A stretch of DNA of 64,000 nucleotides from an uncultured Campylobacter sp. (GTDB lineage Bacteria > Campylobacterota > Campylobacteria > Campylobacterales > Campylobacteraceae), in assembly GCF_938017775.1 (NCBI RefSeq), contig NZ_CALIIU010000008.1:62001-126000 (forward strand), given 5' to 3'. Both the position numbers and the translations under genes were made by a program. Under the pieces are notes generated by a model that searched no databases, had not been told where the DNA came from, and was given only the letters and a program-made list of their open reading frames with translations. The number at the start of each line of letters is the position of its first letter. Positions within the stretch are counted from its first letter, which is position 1. Shown in pieces: positions 59,957-64,000 of the stretch.

Positions 59957-62338
59957 ATGATAGGATTTTTTTTAAACAAACATTTTGAACAAGCAATCAG
60001 CGTCGCAAACGACGGCGAGGACGAATATATCACCACTTCGCACGTAGTTTATGCAATTTTTAAATACAATAAGCCCTTTCACGGGCTCATCGCCAAAGAA
60101 ATTCCGGATATTAACTACCTAAATATCTTGGATAATCTGGGCGGGCTTTTGGATATGATGCCTAAATCAAGCGGCAAGGCTCCGGCGCAAACGATAGAAT
60201 TTAAGCAGTTCTATACTGAATTAAATAACGCTAAAGAGCCTAAAAACGAGCTTGATTTTATGCTTAAAATTTTAAATGATAAGGAAAACGACTGCACTAA
60301 AATTTTAAATCACTACGGTATCAATGCCGCGATTTTTGAGCTCATTGTGCGAAAGTACAAATCCGCTTTCGATCACCGCGATGAGGTCGTTTCTCGCGAC
60401 GAAGCCGCAGCGATTAAGCTAAACTCATACGATATTGACGATATCACGCATGCGATGAATTACGACGAAAGTCGCAGGCAGTGGCAGAATACGGAATTTG
60501 AGCCTGCGTTTGAGGGCGAAAAGGACGCCATAAACGAGCGCGATATTAAAAAGGATTCGCCTAGTTCACTTTATACAGCAAACCTCAATAAAATCGCGCT
60601 TGAGGGCAAGATCGATCCACTCATCGGACGCGAAAAAGAGATCGAAAAGACGCTACAAACCCTCTGTCGCCGCAAGAAAAACAATCCTATCTTAGTGGGC
60701 GAAGCAGGAGTTGGTAAAACCGCGATCATCGAGGGTATCGCGCTAAAAATCGTCCGCGGCGAAGTGCCAGAAAAGCTAAAAAATAAGGTGATTTACGCCC
60801 TTGATGCTGGCGCGCTAATCGCAGGTACTACGCTGCGCGGGGAGTTTGAGGAAAGGCTAAAAGACCTTATAGACGAGTTTAGCGCCAATCAAAACGCGAT
60901 TTTATTTATCGATGAAATTCACACGATCGTTGGCGCAGGCACGGGCAATCGCAACGAACTTGATATGTCAAACATCCTAAAACCTTCGCTTGCAAGCGGC
61001 GAGCTATCGGTCATCGGCGCTACTACATACGGCGAATACCGCTCGTTTTCGCAGGATAAAGCGCTTAGCCGCAGGTTTTGTAAGATCGATGTAAGCGAGC
61101 CTAGTATCGATGATAGCGTTGAAATTTTAAAAGGCGTAGCCAAAAAATATGAGGAATTTCACGGCGTGAAATTTAGCGACGAAATTTTGCGTGATAGCGT
61201 AACGCTTGCTAAAAAATATCAAAGCGATAAATTCCTTCCCGACAGCGCCATTGATCTCATCGACGAGGTGGGTGCGAGTTTTGCATTTAAGCCGCACGAA
61301 GCTCCGCTTGAAATCAGCAAGGACGATTTAGTAAATACACTTTCGATTAGCGCGAATATTGCAAATTTAAGCAGTAGCGTCGATAATAAACAGGTACTAA
61401 AAAATCTAGAAGCCAATATCAAGCGTGAAATTTTTGGTCAAGACGAAGCGGTTAGCAGCCTTTGCAAGGCACTTCTACGCTCTTACGCCGGGCTTGGAGG
61501 CGCAAGCTCCCCAATCGGCGTATTTTTGTTCGCAGGTAGTAGCGGTGTGGGCAAAAGTGAGCTAGCTAAGGTCTTAGCCGCGCAGCTTGGAGTGCATTTT
61601 GAGCGCTACGATATGAGCGAGTATATGGAAGCCCATAGCGTCTCTAGGCTCATCGGCGCACCTCCCGGATACGTGGGCTTTGAAAATGGCGGAATTTTAA
61701 CTAACAACATCAAAAAGCACCCCTACAGCGTCATTTTATTTGATGAGGTAGAAAAAGCTCATCCTAGCATGACGAATATTTTTTTAGGAATTTTCGATAA
61801 CGCAAGTCTTACCGATAACAACGGCATTACGACCGATTTTAAAAATACGATCATAATAATGACGTCGAATTTAGGCACGAAAGAAGCGCCGCAGGTCGGA
61901 TTTACGAAGGACGAGAGTTACAAGATCGATAATGCGATCAAGAGCTTTTTTGCGCCCGAGTTTCGAAATCGCATCGATAAGATCATAAATTTTAACCGCT
62001 TAAGCGGCGAAATTTTAGAAAAGATCGTGGATAAAACTATCGGTGAGCTGGAGTCGCAGCTAAAAAACGTAAAAATTAGCCTAAACAAGGAAGCAAAAGA
62101 TTTGATTATCTCGCGCGGCTATTCGGACGAGTTTGGAGCGCGAAATTTAAAGCGCGAGATCAGTTCGCAGATCAGCGATCATATAAGCGGCGAGCTGCTT
62201 TTTGGCGCGCTGCAAGAGGGCGGCTTAGTTAGCGTGAGCGTAAAAGATGGCGAGCTAAGCTTTAGCTTTGCTTCTACGCCTTTGCCGCAGATAGAAAAAA
62301 AGCAACCCGCACTAGCTCAAAGCAGTGTCGTTAAATAA
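59957..62338 (+). CDS. clpA: ATP-dependent Clp protease ATP-binding subunit ClpA
   Basis: A 793-residue double AAA+ unfoldase. An N domain (1-145) binds ClpS, then D1 has Walker A GEAGVGKTA at about 248-256 and Walker B ILFIDEIHTI. D2 has Walker A GSSGVGKSE at about 528-536, LIGAPPGYVGFENGG and VILFDEVEKAHP. The C-terminal helix contains FGARNLKREI. It pairs with ClpP, which is not in the window. The stop overlaps the aat start as TAATG, so translation is coupled. Confidence 0.96.
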   Translation: MIGFFLNKHFEQAISVANDGEDEYITTSHVVYAIFKYNKPFHGLIAKEIPDINYLNILDNLGGLLDMMPKSSGKAPAQTIEFKQFYTELNNAKEPKNELDFMLKILNDKENDCTKILNHYGINAAIFELIVRKYKSAFDHRDEVVSRDEAAAIKLNSYDIDDITHAMNYDESRRQWQNTEFEPAFEGEKDAINERDIKKDSPSSLYTANLNKIALEGKIDPLIGREKEIEKTLQTLCRRKKNNPILVGEAGVGKTAIIEGIALKIVRGEVPEKLKNKVIYALDAGALIAGTTLRGEFEERLKDLIDEFSANQNAILFIDEIHTIVGAGTGNRNELDMSNILKPSLASGELSVIGATTYGEYRSFSQDKALSRRFCKIDVSEPSIDDSVEILKGVAKKYEEFHGVKFSDEILRDSVTLAKKYQSDKFLPDSAIDLIDEVGASFAFKPHEAPLEISKDDLVNTLSISANIANLSSSVDNKQVLKNLEANIKREIFGQDEAVSSLCKALLRSYAGLGGASSPIGVFLFAGSSGVGKSELAKVLAAQLGVHFERYDMSEYMEAHSVSRLIGAPPGYVGFENGGILTNNIKKHPYSVILFDEVEKAHPSMTNIFLGIFDNASLTDNNGITTDFKNTIIIMTSNLGTKEAPQVGFTKDESYKIDNAIKSFFAPEFRNRIDKIINFNRLSGEILEKIVDKTIGELESQLKNVKISLNKEAKDLIISRGYSDEFGARNLKREISSQISDHISGELLFGALQEGGLVSVSVKDGELSFSFASTPLPQIEKKQPALAQSSVVK

Positions 62339-63021
62339 TGGCTCGGTTTTACGATTTTCCAGATCCTATGGATGCGCCCGATTTTGCGCCGCTTGCAAGT
62401 GGCGGCGATCTGAGCGAGGATTGTTTGCTTAGCGCTTATAGCGCAGGGATATTTCCGTGGTTTAGCGAGGATGAGCCGATTTTATGGTGGTCGCCCAATC
62501 CGCGCGCAGTGCTTGATCCGCGTGAAGTGCGTGTGCAAAAGTCCATTAAGCCCTATCTTAAGAGATATGATGTTAAATTTGACGCGAATTTTAAGGGCTT
62601 CATCGAGCGCTGCAAAGACGTACGAAAAAAAGAGAGCGACGGCACGTGGATCAGCGAGCAGATCGTGCAGGCTTACTCGCGTTTGGCAGCAGATGGCTAC
62701 GCTCACAGCGTTGAGGCATACGAGGACGGCGAGCTCGTAGGTGGGCTATACGGGCTAATTTTTGGGCGGGTGTTTTGCGGCGAGAGTATGCTGAGCCTAA
62801 AGAGCAACGCTTCGAAAGTCGCGCTGATTAGGCTTTGTGAGGTGCTTGCAAATTTCGGCTTTTTAATCGACTGCCAGATTATGAACGAGCATCTGAAATT
62901 TATGGGTGCTAAAGAGATGCCACGAGCGGAATTCCTCGCTCTATTTGCTGAGCTTAGTGTGCAAGATAGCGGCTTTGAGCGCTTTGCAGATCTTAAAGCT
63001 CCGCGCGGAGCGCAGCATTGA
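62338..63021 (+). CDS. aat: Leucyl/phenylalanyl-tRNA:protein transferase
   Basis: Aat adds Leu or Phe to proteins with N-terminal Arg or Lys, making substrates for ClpS. Family segments are LLSAYSAGIFPWFSEDEPILWWSPNPRAVL (about 30-60), GTWISEQIVQAYSRLAADGYAHSVEAYE, GGLYGLIFGRVFCGESMLS and LIDCQIMNEHLKFMGAKEMPRAEFLAL. 227 residues. Its start overlaps clpA by one base. With clpS and clpA it makes a complete bacterial N-end rule pathway. Confidence 0.96.
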   Translation: MARFYDFPDPMDAPDFAPLASGGDLSEDCLLSAYSAGIFPWFSEDEPILWWSPNPRAVLDPREVRVQKSIKPYLKRYDVKFDANFKGFIERCKDVRKKESDGTWISEQIVQAYSRLAADGYAHSVEAYEDGELVGGLYGLIFGRVFCGESMLSLKSNASKVALIRLCEVLANFGFLIDCQIMNEHLKFMGAKEMPRAEFLALFAELSVQDSGFERFADLKAPRGAQH

Positions 63022-63083
63022 GTCAAAGCTTGAGATGCAGCAGCGTAAAAAATGCGCGGAATTTAGAATTTTAAAGAAATAAG

Positions 63084-64000
63084 ATGTGGCAAAGAGATAA
63101 AAGTTCCTCGGTCGGTATGATTATCGTGATGTTTATATTCGTGCCGGCGGCGCTTTTTGTATTTTTGGCGATTTTATATTTTTGGGGCAGCACTGAGCGC
63201 AAGCTACCGCGCCTGGATGTCAATGAAACCAACAGCGCGATCCGCGGCGCGATAATCGCAAAAGATAACTACGTCGCGGCAAATTCCGTCAAACTCTATA
63301 AAGTTAGCGTCGATGCGCGAAGCATCGATAAAAACAAGCTTGATCTTTTCGTGCGGCTTTATTGCATCTATACGGGCGATAGCGAAAAGCGCGTCAAAAG
63401 CGCGATCGAGGGCTCTGGCGGTACGACCGTGCTGTCGTATAAGATCGACGCCAAAACCGCCGTGCATCTAAAAGAGCTTGCATATAAGCTAAATTTAAAA
63501 AAGGTCTTCGTCAGCTTCATGGGCGCAAACGGCAGGCTAAATCCGCCTATCCGCATGAGCGTGAGCGAAAGCGGCGAGAAGCGCAGCTACAATGTCGGCG
63601 ATTCGCTCACTCCGTTAATCGGCTATATCAATAAAAAAGAGGTTGATGGCATTACAAAGGTTAGTGGTATCAAAGGGATCGAGAAGTACTATGAGTATTA
63701 TCTAGCGCCGGTTAGAGATGAGTTTATCGTGGGCCCGCGCGATATCGGCGGCAACATCATCCTAGAGCGTAGCAGCAAAAAAACGGGCAGGATCGACGGC
63801 TACAACGTCCGTCTAAGCGTGCCGCTAACGTTGCAAAGAAAGATAGAGCGCCTAAGCGATGAGGGCGCTGATAATTACGATGCGCGAGAAATCGTGGTGG
63901 GCATTATGAACTCCAAAACGGGCAAAATTTTATCCCTTGCGACCAATGCCCGCTATGACCCCTCAAACATCACGAAAAACGATCTTAAGAATTTAAATTT
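63084..64000 (+). CDS. ftsI: Penicillin-binding protein 2-type transpeptidase FtsI, 5' part
   Basis: The frame runs to the window edge without a stop (about 305 codons). A membrane helix (about 10-35) follows a short cytoplasmic start MWQRDKSSS. The pedestal part has IRGAIIAKDNYVAANSVKLYKVSVD (a form of RGxIxDRNGxxLA), SYKIDAKTAVHLKEL and GIEKYYEYYLAP (like the GxEKxYxxxL box), then LTLQRKIERLSDEG and GIMNSKTGKILSLATNARYDP leading to the transpeptidase domain. The SxxK active site lies beyond the window. It is the division-specific septal transpeptidase or a close relative. The gene starts 63 bases after aat; AAAGAAATAAG precedes the ATG. Confidence 0.85.
   Translation, partial: MWQRDKSSSVGMIIVMFIFVPAALFVFLAILYFWGSTERKLPRLDVNETNSAIRGAIIAKDNYVAANSVKLYKVSVDARSIDKNKLDLFVRLYCIYTGDSEKRVKSAIEGSGGTTVLSYKIDAKTAVHLKELAYKLNLKKVFVSFMGANGRLNPPIRMSVSESGEKRSYNVGDSLTPLIGYINKKEVDGITKVSGIKGIEKYYEYYLAPVRDEFIVGPRDIGGNIILERSSKKTGRIDGYNVRLSVPLTLQRKIERLSDEGADNYDAREIVVGIMNSKTGKILSLATNARYDPSNITKNDLKNLN

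Overview
The window reads as a chromosomal segment of a Campylobacter-type epsilonproteobacterium. Several blocks keep the gene order I recall from C. jejuni: ligA-tlyA-ribF-cmoA; nadE-lpxK-thrC-kdsB; nth-peb4-fba followed by a MotA-like and an OmpA-like gene; pyk-mqo; and sstT-pepF-(Cj1100-like)-UvrD/Rep helicase-truB-ispE-smpB-thioredoxin-clpS-clpA-aat. Base composition is clearly higher in GC than C. jejuni (somewhere in the 40s by eye, not computed), which fits a C. gracilis, C. showae or C. rectus-like oral species; C. gracilis is my best guess, not a demonstrated one. I found no rRNA, tRNA, CRISPR array, insertion sequence or prophage.

Layout. 1-12.9 kb: one long minus-strand run, nadE, a DegT-fold protein, lpxK, argB, thrC, kdsB, ligA, tlyA, a lipocalin lipoprotein, ribF, and the first codons of cmoA at the left edge. 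13-22.7 kb: a metallo-beta-lactamase-fold hydrolase, cmoB, a tandem pair of transglutaminase-like proteins, a MerT/MerP-like pair, pepD, an unrecognised 443-residue protein and nth. 22.8-30.7 kb: peb4, fba, a MotA/MotB-like (ZorA/ZorB-like) pair, a cysteine-rich Sel1-repeat protein, hisD and a small DUF5339-like protein. 31-43.3 kb is accessory: small secreted proteins and lipoproteins, a YbaK/YeaK-type deacylase, two related W/Y-rich repeat proteins, an SMR efflux protein, a frameshifted NADAR-family gene and an Mrr-type endonuclease. 43.4-51.4 kb: pyk, mqo, an orphan TRAP binding protein, metK and sstT. 51.5-64 kb: pepF to aat, with clpS, clpA, aat and smpB forming a protein quality-control group, then the 5' part of ftsI.

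The most striking feature is distributed. The hexamer AAATTT and its relatives GAATTT, AAATTC and GAATTC (together RAATTY) crowd almost every intergenic gap, often as AAATTTTAAAATT units. The same material appears inside genes as in-frame low-complexity inserts in RibF, TlyA, LpxK, ThrC, PepF and the YbaK-like protein, and as small repeat-made reading frames wedged between operon genes. RAATTY is the motif methylated by C. jejuni CtsM, a methylation that marks DNA for natural transformation, so these arrays could be expanded uptake-marking sequence. That link is an inference.

Other points worth attention: a DegT-fold protein without the Schiff-base lysine; csrA absent from its usual place between truB and ispE; a Cj1100-like protein with an SspB-like pattern; and transglutaminase paralogs that differ in having a Tat signal.
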